Positions 15,456 through 24,388 of a stretch of 45,727 nucleotides of DNA are shown piece by piece. The translations under genes were made by a program, and so were the position numbers. The notes beneath the pieces are model-generated. The model was not told where the DNA came from. It worked only from the letters and a program-made list of their open reading frames with translations, and made no database searches. The stretch comes from Propionibacteriales bacterium (GTDB lineage: Bacteria; Actinomycetota; Actinomycetes; Propionibacteriales; Nocardioidaceae). Position 1 is the first letter of the stretch. The number at the start of each line of letters is the position of its first letter. Location: NCBI GenBank assembly GCA_009377795.1, contig WHTJ01000028.1, positions 1 to 45,727 of the forward strand. The letters are read 5' to 3'.

Positions 15456-16754
15456 ATGGCCCTTGCGCAGTCCGACATCTTGGCTTCACAACAGCTGCTC
15501 GAATTCGATCGCGAGCACCTGTGGCATCCCTACACGTCGATGACCGGCCCCACGCCGGTGCGGATGGTGCGATCCGCGTCCGGCGTACGCCTCACTCTCA
15601 CCGACGGTCACGAGGTGATCGACGCGATGTCATCGTGGTGGTGCGCGATCCACGGCTACCGGCACCCAGTACTGGACCAAGCGCTTCGCGACCAGGCGGC
15701 GACGATGTCGCACGTCATGTACGGCGGCCTCACCCACGAGCCCGCCATCCGGCTCGGCCAGCGTCTCGTGGAGATCACGCCTCCCGGCCTCGAGCATGTC
15801 TTCTTCGCCGACTCCGGCTCGGTCTCGGTCGAGGTGGCGCTGAAGATGGCCCTGCAGTACCAGCGCGGGACCGGCCGCCCGGAACGCACCCGCGTGCTCG
15901 CGTTCGAGGGCGGCTACCACGGCGACACGTTCGGAGCCATGAGCGTCTGCGACCCGGTCGGCGGTATGCACTCGATGTTCACCGGCATCCTCGCCTCGCA
16001 GGTGTTCGCCGACCGTCCGCCGGCCGGATTCGACGCAGACATCGGCGCATGGGCCGACGGCGTACGCGCCCTGATCGAGCGGCACGCGGACGAGCTCGCG
16101 GCGATGATCATCGAGCCGGTGCTGCAGGGGGCCGGCGGGATGCACGTCTACAACCCGGCATGCCTCCGGGTCCTGCGCGAGGCCTGTGACGAGCACGGGC
16201 TGCTGTTGATCTTCGACGAGATCGCCACCGGGTTCGGACGTACCGGTGAGCTGTTCGCGGCCGGTCATGCCGGGGTCGCGCCCGACCTGATGTGCGTCGG
16301 GAAGGCGCTCACCGGCGGCTATCTCACGATGGCCGCGGCGTTGTGCACTTCGCGGGTCGCACACGGGATCGGCGAGTCGGAGTCGGGTGTGCTGATGCAC
16401 GGTCCGACGTTCATGGCGAACCCGCTGGCGGCGGCGGTCGCGCTCGCCAGCATAGACCTGCTACTGAGCTCCGACTGGCAGCGGGAGGTACGCCGGATAG
16501 AACGCGGCCTGCGAACCGGACTCGATCCCGCATTTAACCTCCCCGGCGTGGTGGATGTCCGTACACTCGGAGCGGTCGGGGTGCTCCAGCTGGAGCATCC
16601 GGTCGACGTGACAGCGGTGTCTGCGCACGCGCTCGAGCGGGGGGTGTGGGTGCGGCCGTTCCGCGACTTGGTGTACACGATGCCGCCGTACATCACCCGC
16701 GACAACGACGTCGCCAGCATATGTACGGCGCTGTTAGGGGCGGTGTCTTCGTGA
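15456..16754 (+). CDS. bioA: Adenosylmethionine-8-amino-7-oxononanoate aminotransferase
   Basis: A 432-residue class III PLP aminotransferase that makes 7,8-diaminopelargonate. The BioA signature LWHPYTSM is at the N-terminus, with [44 protein letters not shown] and the PLP lysine at K283 in [10 protein letters not shown]. It is the first gene of bioA-bioF-bioD; its stop overlaps the bioF GTG by three bases (GTGA). Confidence 0.96.
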   Translation: MALAQSDILASQQLLEFDREHLWHPYTSMTGPTPVRMVRSASGVRLTLTDGHEVIDAMSSWWCAIHGYRHPVLDQALRDQAATMSHVMYGGLTHEPAIRLGQRLVEITPPGLEHVFFADSGSVSVEVALKMALQYQRGTGRPERTRVLAFEGGYHGDTFGAMSVCDPVGGMHSMFTGILASQVFADRPPAGFDADIGAWADGVRALIERHADELAAMIIEPVLQGAGGMHVYNPACLRVLREACDEHGLLLIFDEIATGFGRTGELFAAGHAGVAPDLMCVGKALTGGYLTMAAALCTSRVAHGIGESESGVLMHGPTFMANPLAAAVALASIDLLLSSDWQREVRRIERGLRTGLDPAFNLPGVVDVRTLGAVGVLQLEHPVDVTAVSAHALERGVWVRPFRDLVYTMPPYITRDNDVASICTALLGAVSS

Positions 16755-17884
16755 CCTTGGAGCACTGGCTGGCCGCGCGAGCTGCTCAGCGCGACGAGAA
16801 CGGACAGACCCGTGCCCTCCATCCCCGCGGACCCGCGTCCCCGATGCTGGATCTCGCCGGCAACGACTACCTGGGGCTGGCCACCGATCCCCGGATCACC
16901 ACCGCCGCCGCCGAGGCGGCGCTGCGCTGGGGTGCCGGCGCGACCGCGTCCCGGCTGGTCACCGGGTCGCTCGAGCTGCACAAGGAGCTCGAGGAAGAGC
17001 TGGCCGACTTCTGCGGACAGCCCGCGGCCCTGGTGTTCTCCACCGGGTACCACGCGAATCTCGGTGTGGTCACGGCGCTGTCGGACGCGGACACCCTCGT
17101 CGTGTCGGACGCGCACATCCACGCCTCCCTGGTCGATGCGTGCCGGCTGGCTCGCGGCCGGCTGCAGATCGTGCCGCACAACGACGTACGCGCGGTGGAC
17201 GAGGCGTTGTCGACCCGGCACGAGACCAGAGCGCTCGTGCTCTGCGAGTCCATTTACTCGGTGCTCGGTGACGCCGCGCCGCTCACCGGCCTGGCCGAGG
17301 TCTGCCGCAAGCGCGACGCGACGCTGATCGTCGACGAGGCGCACGCGATCGGCGTCGCTGGCGCCACCGGCCGCGGCATGGTGCATCAGCTCGGGCTCAC
17401 CCAGTCGCGACACATCGTCCTCACCCTGACGCTCTCCAAGGCGCTGGGCAGTCAGGGCGGCGCGGTGCTGGGATCGCCGGAGCTGGTCGACCATCTGGTG
17501 AACACCGCTCGCCCGTTCATCTTCGACACCGGTCTCGCGCCGTCGGCCGCGGCCGCCGCGCTGCGGGCCGTGCGCATGGTCGCGTCGAGACCTGCTCTCC
17601 CGCACGCCGCACAGGCCTGCGCGGTGGCACTGGCGGAGTCGGTCGGCGTCGATCCGCCCATCGGTGCGGTGCTCTCGATCCCGATGCTCGGGCCCTGGAC
17701 CGCGCTGCGCGCGCAGTCGGCATGCGCGCAGGAGGGTGTGCTGGTCGGTTGCTTCCGTCCGCCGTCCGTTCCCGACGGGGTGAGCCGGTTGCGGCTCACC
17801 GCGTCGGCGCGACTCGCGTCGCATGAGATCGACCACGCGTGTACGACGCTGAAGCGGGTAGTGGCGCAGCGGGTCGGGCTGTGA
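16751..17884 (+). CDS. bioF: 8-amino-7-oxononanoate synthase
   Basis: A 377-residue alpha-oxoamine synthase that condenses pimeloyl thioester with alanine. Visible motifs are [41 protein letters not shown] and the PLP lysine K230 in [12 protein letters not shown]. The GTG start overlaps the bioA stop and its own stop overlaps the bioD GTG, so the three genes are translationally coupled. Confidence 0.95.
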   Translation: MTLEHWLAARAAQRDENGQTRALHPRGPASPMLDLAGNDYLGLATDPRITTAAAEAALRWGAGATASRLVTGSLELHKELEEELADFCGQPAALVFSTGYHANLGVVTALSDADTLVVSDAHIHASLVDACRLARGRLQIVPHNDVRAVDEALSTRHETRALVLCESIYSVLGDAAPLTGLAEVCRKRDATLIVDEAHAIGVAGATGRGMVHQLGLTQSRHIVLTLTLSKALGSQGGAVLGSPELVDHLVNTARPFIFDTGLAPSAAAAALRAVRMVASRPALPHAAQACAVALAESVGVDPPIGAVLSIPMLGPWTALRAQSACAQEGVLVGCFRPPSVPDGVSRLRLTASARLASHEIDHACTTLKRVVAQRVGL

Positions 17885-18756
17885 CCTCGTACGTCGTGGT
17901 CACCGGTACCGGGACCGAGGTCGGGAAGACGGTGGTCACGGCCGCCCTCGCGGCGTCGTACGCCGGAGCCGGAGCCCGCGTCGCCGTGGTGAAGCCGGTG
18001 CAGACCGGTGTACGGGCCGACGAGCCCGGTGACGCGCACGAGGTTTCGCGGCTGAGCGGGGTGTCGCAGGTGTGCGAGCTCACCCGGCTGGCCGATCCGC
18101 TGGCGCCGGACTCCGCCGCGCGACTGCGCGGGATCGTCCTTCCCGGCATCAAGGAGCTCGCCGAGCGCATCCTCGGCCGCTTCTCGCGCCGAGATTGCAG
18201 TTGTGGTCGGCCCGGGTCGACCACAACTGCAATCTCGGCGCGAGGAAAACGACCAGAGGTGCAATCTCGGCGCGAGGAGGACGGCGACGGCGTGGACGAC
18301 GACGGCGTGGACGTCGTCCTGATCGAGGGCGCCGGAGGGGTCCTGGTGCGGCTGGACGGCGAGGGCGGGACGATCGCCGACCTGGCCGTCTCGTTGCGCG
18401 ATGCCGGAGCCGAGGTGGAGGTGCTCGTGGTCGCCGTCGCCGGTCTCGGCACGCTCAACCACACCGAGCTCACCGTGGAGGCCCTGCGGAGCCGCGGGCT
18501 GGAGCCGCGCGGTGTCGTGATCGGTTCGTGGCCGGCCGAGCCCGGGCTGGCCGAGCGCTGCAATCTCGGCGACCTGCCGGCCGTGGCCGATGTACCGCTG
18601 CTGGGCACGGTGCCGGAGGGTGCCGGATCGCTGCCGCCCGTGGAGTTCCGGCGGCGGGCACCGGACTGGCTCGGACCGAGTGTTCAGTCGGCGGTCGGAC
18701 TGCGGGCGGCGATCGTGGCGTCGACCGCGTCCCGGAACGCGGGTATCCGGTCGTAG
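17881..18756 (+). CDS. bioD: Dethiobiotin synthetase with an in-frame repeat insertion
   Basis: A 291-residue BioD; relatives are about 225-240 residues. The P-loop GTGTEVGKT, the catalytic KPVQTG and the EGAGG motif are intact. Residues 102-132 are the translated dispersed repeat (SRRDCSCGRPGSTTTAISAR and onward), followed by an acidic DGDGVDDDG linker. They enter the loop just before the strand DVVLIEGAGG. A C-terminal tail of about 25 residues overlaps the 3' end of the opposing gene by 73 bp. The enzyme forms the ureido ring of dethiobiotin with ATP and CO2. The frame is unbroken, so a working product is plausible. Confidence 0.92.
   Translation: MTSYVVVTGTGTEVGKTVVTAALAASYAGAGARVAVVKPVQTGVRADEPGDAHEVSRLSGVSQVCELTRLADPLAPDSAARLRGIVLPGIKELAERILGRFSRRDCSCGRPGSTTTAISARGKRPEVQSRREEDGDGVDDDGVDVVLIEGAGGVLVRLDGEGGTIADLAVSLRDAGAEVEVLVVAVAGLGTLNHTELTVEALRSRGLEPRGVVIGSWPAEPGLAERCNLGDLPAVADVPLLGTVPEGAGSLPPVEFRRRAPDWLGPSVQSAVGLRAAIVASTASRNAGIRS
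18184..18275. repeat. 26-bp arm repeat, locus 7: three arms inside bioD
   Basis: Forward arm 18184-18209 and reverse arm 18218-18243 are perfect 26-bp inverted repeats around an 8-nt loop. A further reverse arm lies at 18250-18275, 32 bp on. The three-arm form is the same as the intergenic loci 2 and 12. It is wholly inside the bioD coding sequence and is translated. Confidence 0.97.
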
Positions 18757-19091
18757 AGGTCGCGGAACGCCTCCTTGGTGAAGTGCACCAGCTTGAGCGG
18801 GGTGAGCGCGGAGACCGTCGCCGTACGCAGCCGGTGGTCGCGGACCCCGACCTCCCCGACGAGGTCGCCCGGCCCGAGCTCGGCGATCTGCCTGCCCTGG
18901 AGGAGAACGGCGGCCCGGCCCTCGATCATCAGATAGGCCTTGTCCGGCGGGGTCTGCTCGGAGATGAACGACCAGTGCTCCGGAACCGTGACCTCCCGGC
19001 CGGCGCCACACACCTCCCGCATCTCGCGCTCCGAGAGCTCCGCGAACCGCGGCACGTCACACAGCGGCTTCGGCCATTGCAAGAATCCCAT
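18684..19091 (-). CDS. Single-domain cyclic-nucleotide-binding protein
   Basis: A 135-residue protein from ATG 19091 consisting of one Crp/cNMP-binding beta-barrel: GAGREVTVPEHWSFISEQ, AYLMIEGRAAVLLQG, IAELGPGDLVGEVGVRDHRL and RTATVSALTPLKLVHF. There is no helix-turn-helix or transmembrane segment, so it is a standalone sensor. The GPGDLVGE phosphate-binding turn is kept, though the usual R-x-A pair after it is R-T-A-T. Its partner is unknown. It converges on and overlaps bioD. Confidence 0.82.
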   Translation of the reverse strand: MGFLQWPKPLCDVPRFAELSEREMREVCGAGREVTVPEHWSFISEQTPPDKAYLMIEGRAAVLLQGRQIAELGPGDLVGEVGVRDHRLRTATVSALTPLKLVHFTKEAFRDLYDRIPAFRDAVDATIAARSPTAD

Positions 19092-19166
19092 GGTCTCGTC
19101 TCCGATCGAGGCGGGTACCGCGCCCTGTCTGTCTGGTTGGAGAGGATACGCCCTCGTTGCGGCGCA

Positions 19167-19226
19167 GCGTGGCGCGAAATGGCGGAGGTGTGTCCGATTT
19201 ATCCAGCCAGAACTCGCCACACAAAG
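19167..19226. repeat. Second repeat family, copy B
   Basis: GCGTGGCGCGAAATGG (19167-19182) and a right block starting CCAGCCAGAAC (19203-) match copy A at 692-757. It lies between the gltD stop (19262) and the cyclic-nucleotide protein start, upstream of a minus-strand gene as in copy A. Confidence 0.5.
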
Positions 19227-19261
19227 GCAGGCGGCGCCCACCCCCTACTCGCGAGCGATCC

Positions 19262-20782
19262 TCACACCGCGAGCGGGCGATCCGTCGACCTGATCGGCGC
19301 CGGGAGGGTCGTCGTACCCATCAGGTAGCGATCGATCGCGGCCGCGGTCGCCCGGCCGTCCGCGATGGCCCACACGATCAGGGACTGGCCGCGGCCCGCG
19401 TCCCCGCTCACGAAGACCCGGTCCCGCGCGGCGAAGTTCGAGTCTCGGACGAAGTTGTGCCGCTCGTCCAGCCGCAGCCCGAGTTGGTCGGCCAGGCCGC
19501 TGTCCGTCTCCGGTCCATGGAAGCCGAGCGCGATCAGCACGAGATCGGCGGGAATCAGCCGCTCCGTGCCGGTCTGGGGTCGGCGCTGGTCCGGCTCGAC
19601 TCCCACCAGGTGGAGCGCCCGCACGTGGCCGTTTTCGTCACCCTCGAAGCGAAATGTGGACGCCGAGAACACCCGGATGTCTCCGTCCGGACCGGGAAGC
19701 GGTACGCCGGACCGCTCCCACTCACCACGAAGCCGGGTCAGCTCGCGGGCCTCCTCATGGGCGGGCGAGACCCGGTAGACCTTCGGATACACCGGCCATG
19801 GTTCGTGCGACGCGCGGTCCTCATGGGGCAGCGGATTGATGTCCAGCTGCACCACCGAGGTGGCGCCCTGGCGGGTCACCGTACCCAGGCAGTCGGCCCC
19901 GGTGTCGCCGCCTCCCACGATGACGACATGCCGGCCGTGCGCGCTGATCGGGGACTCACCGTCGAACTCGCCGTTGCAGGCCCGGTTGGCGAGCGGGAGG
20001 TACTCCATCGCCTGGTGGACGCCGTCCAGACCCCGGCCCGGCACCGGCAGCTCCTTCCACGCGGTCGCGCCGACCGCGACCACCACGGCGTCGTAGCTGC
20101 GCAGCAGTTCGGCGGCGTTCAGGTCGCGGCCCACCTCGACCTGGGTGCGGAACAACGTCCCCTCGGCCCGCATCTGTTCGAGCCTGCGGTCGATGTGGTG
20201 CTTCTCCATCTTGAACTCGGGGATCCCGTACCGCAGCAGGCCACCCAACCGGTCGTCCCGCTCGAACACCCGCACGGTGTGCCCGATCCGGGTGAGCTGC
20301 TGGGCACACGCGAGCCCGGCCGGACCGGAACCGATCACGGCGACCGTGCGCTCGGTCATGCGCTCCGGCGGAAGCGGCTCGGCGTATCCGCGTTCCCACG
20401 CCTGGTCGGCGATCGCCACCTCGACGTTCTTGATCGTGACCGCGGGCTGGTTGATGGCCAGTACGCACGCGGTCTCGCACGGCGCCGGGCAGAGCCGGCC
20501 GGTGAATTCCGGGAAGTTGTTCGTGGCGTGCAGCCGTTCGCTCGCGGCCTCCCAGTCGCCGTACTGGACGAGGTCGTTCCACTCCGGGATCAGGTTCCCC
20601 AGCGGACAACCCTCGTGGCAGAACGGGATCCCGCAGTCCATGCACCGGCCGGCCTGCGCCCCGATGATCGGCAGCAGGCTCTGGTTGTCGTAGACCTCAC
20701 GCCAATCCCGCACACGCTCCCGGATCGGGCGGCGGGCGCATTCCTGACGGCGGGTGGTGAGAAAGCCTCTCGGGTCGGCCAT
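19262..20782 (-). CDS. gltD: Glutamate synthase small subunit-type NADPH oxidoreductase
   Basis: A 506-residue GltD-family protein from ATG 20782. The N-terminal iron-sulfur cysteines are in RCMDCGIPFCHEGCPLGN and LCPAPCETAC. The FAD site is VIGSGPAGLACAQQL and the NADPH site is VVIVGGGDTGADCLG. In the enzyme it passes electrons from NADPH to the GltB synthase site. No gltB lies beside it: upstream is a penicillin-binding protein, so it may work with a distant GltB or another partner. A longer upstream frame is rejected because homology begins at MADPRGFL. Confidence 0.9.
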   Translation of the reverse strand: MADPRGFLTTRRQECARRPIRERVRDWREVYDNQSLLPIIGAQAGRCMDCGIPFCHEGCPLGNLIPEWNDLVQYGDWEAASERLHATNNFPEFTGRLCPAPCETACVLAINQPAVTIKNVEVAIADQAWERGYAEPLPPERMTERTVAVIGSGPAGLACAQQLTRIGHTVRVFERDDRLGGLLRYGIPEFKMEKHHIDRRLEQMRAEGTLFRTQVEVGRDLNAAELLRSYDAVVVAVGATAWKELPVPGRGLDGVHQAMEYLPLANRACNGEFDGESPISAHGRHVVIVGGGDTGADCLGTVTRQGATSVVQLDINPLPHEDRASHEPWPVYPKVYRVSPAHEEARELTRLRGEWERSGVPLPGPDGDIRVFSASTFRFEGDENGHVRALHLVGVEPDQRRPQTGTERLIPADLVLIALGFHGPETDSGLADQLGLRLDERHNFVRDSNFAARDRVFVSGDAGRGQSLIVWAIADGRATAAAIDRYLMGTTTLPAPIRSTDRPLAV

Positions 20783-20883
20783 GGCGGGCCCCAGTGCGGG
20801 AGGGCCTCGGCGTACGACGTTCGGTACCACGATACGCCCGGACCGCAACCACCCCAGGAGCCGCGAACTCGCCCCGGCCGGGC

Positions 20884-22785
20884 CTACAGCGACCCGACCG
20901 ACTCGAGGAAGGAGCGCGCGACCGGAGCCGCGGCGGTGCTCCCGGACGCGCCCTTGTCCACGAGTACGGCGAACGCCAGGTCCCCGCGGAACCCGATCAT
21001 CCAGGCATGCGTCTTGGACGGGTCGTCGGAGTCGTACTCCGCCGTACCGGTCTTGGCATGCACCGGCTCGCCCGGCAGGTTCAGCTCGTCGGCCGTGCCC
21101 TGGGTGACGACTCGCCGCATCAGCTCGCGCATCGACGACTCCACGCGGCCGGGCAGGGCCTCCGGCTCGGCGGCCTCCGCACCCGCGCCGGACCGGCCGG
21201 ACTCGACCAGTCGCGGCGTATGCGGCGTACCGGAGTCGATCGCCGCGGCCACCATCGCCATCGCCAGCGGGCTCATCAGCACCCGCCCCTGCCCGATCAT
21301 CGAGGCGGCCTGGTCGACCGCGCTCTGGTTGACGGGTACGTCGCCACTGAACCCCGGGACACCGAGGTCCCAATCGGCGCCCACGCCCATCCTCGCCGCC
21401 ATGTCATGCAGCGCCTGGTCGCCGAGCTGACCACCGCGCGAAACCATCGCCGTGTTGCAGGAGGCGGCGAACGCGTCGGCAAACGTCGCATCCCCGGACA
21501 GCGGCTCAAAATCACTGTAATTCTTGAAGGATTTCCCCTCGACCGTGGTAGTCGACGGACACCTCGCGGGCTCGTTCAGCCGCACCGCGCCGGCGTCCAG
21601 CAGGGCCGAAACCGACACCGCCTTGAACGTCGAGCCGGGTGGGTACCGCCCCTCGAACGCCGTGTTGAAGGACTGGATGTCCGGACCCACCGCGCTCGCC
21701 AGCACGTCGCCCGTGCTCGCCTCCACCGCGACCAGAGCGGTGAGCTTGGGCGATTGCCGGACGGCGAGCTCCGCGGTGTCTTGTACTTCGTACGACAGTG
21801 TCGTGCGCAGTGGCTTTCCGCGCGCCGGCTTCGCTCGGAAGAGGGTCCGCAGCTTCTCGCCGGTCTCGTCGTCGACCAGGACGACGGATCCGCCGGGCTT
21901 CCCGGCCAGCCGCTTCTGGTACGCCCGCTGCAGCCCGGTCGCGCCGACCACGTCGGTCGCGACCGCCATCGGTCCGGCACCCTCCAGCGTCTCGGCGGTC
22001 GCCGGTGCCACGTTGCCCAGCAGGGAGCGGCCCCAGCTCGGGCTCGGGGGCAGGGACCAGCGGTCCATGTCCACCGAGATGCCCGGAGCCCGCAACAGTT
22101 CGCCGCGCACCGGGCCGTAGTCGGACCGCCGCAGGTTGATCACCGGCACGAACCAGTCGGGTTCGGCCGACTCGACACTCGCACGCAGGTTCGCGACGTC
22201 GATCTCCAGCAGGCGCTCGAGCTCCGCGTACGTTCGGGGCTCGACCTCGCGCGGAACCACGCCGATGCGTGCGACCGGCAGGTTGCGGGTGAGCCGGCGA
22301 CCGTCGCGATCGAGGATCGGCGCCCTCGGCGGCAGCTCTCGGACCCGCGACAGCCGACGTCCGCTCTGGAGCCTCGGATGGAGGGTCTTGAGCGTCCATT
22401 GGACGGTGAACCCGCCGCCCTTCTCCCGGACCTTCACGGTGGTGTCGTAGGTCCACGTGCCGATCCCCGCGAGCCGGTGGGTCAGGGTCACGGGCTGGGT
22501 GCAACGTGGTCGCTCGCAGGTCGGCTCGGTGTCGATCGCGTACGACGTCCTCGTGATCTGCAAGGCGTCCGACGTCTGCTCGATCAGGTCGCGGGCCCGG
22601 TCGGGCGCGTTCGTCCGGCGTGCCGCCTGATTGAGCCGGTCCGCGGACCACGCCTCGAGGAAGTCCTCGACCGCACTCGTGGCGGCGGCCGCCCGCTCGG
22701 CGGCCGGGTCGGCGTCCCCGCCCGACGTACATCCGGCGGTCAGCGCCGCCGCCACCACGGCCACCACCCAACGATTGGCCCCCAT
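20884..22785 (-). CDS. Penicillin-binding protein, transpeptidase lipoprotein with MecA-like N-terminal domain
   Basis: A 633-residue protein from ATG 22785, which follows AAGGAGG. A lipoprotein signal ends in LTAGC. Residues about 25-150 form an NTF2-like MecA N-terminal domain, next comes the PBP dimerisation region, then the transpeptidase. Active-site motifs are S385-TFK, S442-CN and K578-TG. It has no glycosyltransferase domain. It crosslinks cell wall peptide outside the membrane. The MecA-N arrangement resembles PBP2a-type and actinobacterial PbpA-like lipoproteins. Confidence 0.92.
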   Translation of the reverse strand: MGANRWVVAVVAAALTAGCTSGGDADPAAERAAAATSAVEDFLEAWSADRLNQAARRTNAPDRARDLIEQTSDALQITRTSYAIDTEPTCERPRCTQPVTLTHRLAGIGTWTYDTTVKVREKGGGFTVQWTLKTLHPRLQSGRRLSRVRELPPRAPILDRDGRRLTRNLPVARIGVVPREVEPRTYAELERLLEIDVANLRASVESAEPDWFVPVINLRRSDYGPVRGELLRAPGISVDMDRWSLPPSPSWGRSLLGNVAPATAETLEGAGPMAVATDVVGATGLQRAYQKRLAGKPGGSVVLVDDETGEKLRTLFRAKPARGKPLRTTLSYEVQDTAELAVRQSPKLTALVAVEASTGDVLASAVGPDIQSFNTAFEGRYPPGSTFKAVSVSALLDAGAVRLNEPARCPSTTTVEGKSFKNYSDFEPLSGDATFADAFAASCNTAMVSRGGQLGDQALHDMAARMGVGADWDLGVPGFSGDVPVNQSAVDQAASMIGQGRVLMSPLAMAMVAAAIDSGTPHTPRLVESGRSGAGAEAAEPEALPGRVESSMRELMRRVVTQGTADELNLPGEPVHAKTGTAEYDSDDPSKTHAWMIGFRGDLAFAVLVDKGASGSTAAAPVARSFLESVGSL

Positions 22786-23041
22786 GCCGCCCCTCCTTGC
22801 GTCTCCGGGACGGAGTGTGCCATGGGTCCGGCACCGGCCGCGGGCCGGGCACGGTCGTACGCGGCCTACGAGACGGGAGGGGCGCGTGGGACAACACGCA
22901 TAAAAACGGTGAGCCTTCGGTCGATCGGCGCCGGAGCGTAACGCGTGCCCGGTCGGCTCGTTGTGCCGGGCGGCGTCAAGGGTCACGGACAGTGAGGATC
23001 CTGTGACGCACTACGACATATCCGAAAAGAAAGGACAGACA

Positions 23042-23695
23042 ATGTCAATGCACCGGGCGAACCGGCGCAGAAAGACTTTCGTCGCCGCGGCGTGCGCGCT
23101 GGCCCTCCCCCTCGTGGCCGGCACCGCGACCGCGGCATTCAGCCTCGGGGCACCGATCGGCCTGCCTGTCGAGGATCCGACCACATCCGTCACGGGCACG
23201 TCCTCCGGTACGGACACTTCCGGAAGTGCGAGCAGCCCGGCCGGCAGCGGCTGGTTCATTGCCGGGTTGGCGGGCGCGACCGGCGAGGTCTGCGGCGCCG
23301 GTAGCGAGCCGTGCGTGGGCCTGCCAGCCGACGTGCCCGAGATCGGGGCAGCCGGCGACCTCGCGACTGGAGCCTCCACCGACGGCGCGTCGGTCACGGG
23401 ATCGGGCGGCGCCGCCGGCAAGAACGTCAATGGCTCGGCGGACGCGTCTGCGGACGGCGTTTCCGCAGGGGTCGACACCCCGCTCGGCGGCGGTTCGCTG
23501 GCAGGATCGCTGGACGGCGGCTCCGGACAGCTCAGCACCCCGCTCGGCAACGGTTCCGCGAGCGTGTCGCCGGACGGCGTTTCCGGAACGCTGGACAGCA
23601 CGCTCGGCAGCGGCCAGGCCGATCTGCAGCTGAACCTCCCGAACGAGGGCGTTACCCTCCCGATGGGCGGACTGAACGGGCTCCCAACTCCGTAG
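23042..23695 (+). CDS. Secreted Gly/Ser/Asp-rich repetitive protein
   Basis: A 217-residue protein from ATG 23042 (GGACAG just before). A signal peptide, RRRKTFVAAACALALPLVAG, ends near residue 32. The mature part is nearly free of charge except Asp, with two cysteines. From about residue 140 there are three imperfect repeats of about 20 residues built on DGVSAGVDTPLGGGS, GQLSTPLGNGS and SGTLDSTLGSG, ending with QADLQLNLP. It is probably extracellular; I do not recognise a family. A strong hairpin follows the stop. Confidence 0.75.
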   Translation: MSMHRANRRRKTFVAAACALALPLVAGTATAAFSLGAPIGLPVEDPTTSVTGTSSGTDTSGSASSPAGSGWFIAGLAGATGEVCGAGSEPCVGLPADVPEIGAAGDLATGASTDGASVTGSGGAAGKNVNGSADASADGVSAGVDTPLGGGSLAGSLDGGSGQLSTPLGNGSASVSPDGVSGTLDSTLGSGQADLQLNLPNEGVTLPMGGLNGLPTP

Positions 23696-23711
23696 CCAGA
23701 CCGCCCACAAG

Positions 23712-23766
23712 CCGGCTGTGCCCGGTGCGTACGGTCTTTCGGACCGACGCACCGGTGCACAGCCGG
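23712..23766 (+). terminator. Hairpin after the secreted-protein gene
   Basis: A long inverted repeat: CCGGCTGTGC at 23712 pairs with GCACAGCCGG ending at 23766, with CGGTGCGT/ACGCACCG and GGTC/GACC inside, and a TTTCG-type loop. It starts 17 bp after the stop at 23695 and ends 12 bp before the next ATG. No T-run follows. Confidence 0.6.
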
Positions 23767-23778
23767 TACGTTTGTCAT

Positions 23779-24315
23779 ATGGCCTACCCACCGGCCCCAT
23801 GGCGGCTCCGTGGTCAGATGTACGTGACGATGTGGCGGCTCGGCCTGGACCTGGTGAGTACGGCGTTCGTCGACTACCAGCCGGGTGGCGTGCTGGAGTA
23901 CCGGGAGCTGTTGTTCGCGCGGACGGTGCTGCCGCGGGGCCTGGCGCCCGCCGCCACCATCACTGAGATCTGGGTCGACTCGGAGGAATCCCTGCGAGGC
24001 GGCCGCGAGCTCTGGGCGATCCCGAAGGAGATGGCGACCTTCGCCTTCACTGACGGCGCGCTGGTGGCGGGTGGACTCGCCACCGCGCGGTTCGACGTAC
24101 GACGTCACCTGCCGGGCCGGTTGCCCATCCGGTTCCAGCTCGTACAACACCGAGAGGACGGCACGGAGGTCGTGACTCAGACCCGCGCCAGGGCCGGAGT
24201 ACAACTCGCCCATGCGGACTGGCAGTTCGATCCCGCGGGCCCGCTGGTGCGGCTACGACACCACCGGCCCGCCGTCAGCGTGGTACTGGCCGACTTCCAG
24301 CTCCAGTTCGGCTAG
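23779..24315 (+). CDS. Acetoacetate decarboxylase-like superfamily protein
   Basis: A 178-residue protein from ATG 23779. The family's core is seen as ITEIWVDSEESLRGGREL then WAIPKEMATFAF, with the Schiff-base lysine position kept at K83. The next residue is E84 where classical acetoacetate decarboxylase has a second lysine that lowers the pKa. It is also shorter than the roughly 245-residue classical enzyme. It is therefore better called an ADC-like lyase or aldolase than a decarboxylase. Confidence 0.75.
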   Translation: MAYPPAPWRLRGQMYVTMWRLGLDLVSTAFVDYQPGGVLEYRELLFARTVLPRGLAPAATITEIWVDSEESLRGGRELWAIPKEMATFAFTDGALVAGGLATARFDVRRHLPGRLPIRFQLVQHREDGTEVVTQTRARAGVQLAHADWQFDPAGPLVRLRHHRPAVSVVLADFQLQFG

Positions 24316-24328
24316 CCCCGCCACCACT

Positions 24329-24378
24329 TCGCATCGAGATTGCACATCTGGTCGACCACCACTGCAATCTCGGCGCGA
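24329..24378. repeat. 26-bp arm repeat, locus 8: inverted pair without loop
   Basis: Forward arm 24329-24354 and reverse arm 24353-24378 lie between the convergent ADC-like gene (stop 24315) and fadB (stop 24389). Confidence 0.92.
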
Positions 24379-24388
24379 AGGAGAGGGA

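Noticed and set aside
18555-18572. GCAATCTCGGCG in the 3' part of bioD, identical to part of the repeat arm
   Set aside because: The surrounding codons read AERCNLGDLP, a native conserved BioD segment, and the rest of the arm is not present. I treat it as chance similarity.
22786-23041. A clear promoter in the 256-bp gap between the PBP and the secreted protein
   Set aside because: Short GTCAC/GTGAC and AGGATCCT palindromes are present but no convincing -35/-10 pair could be placed.
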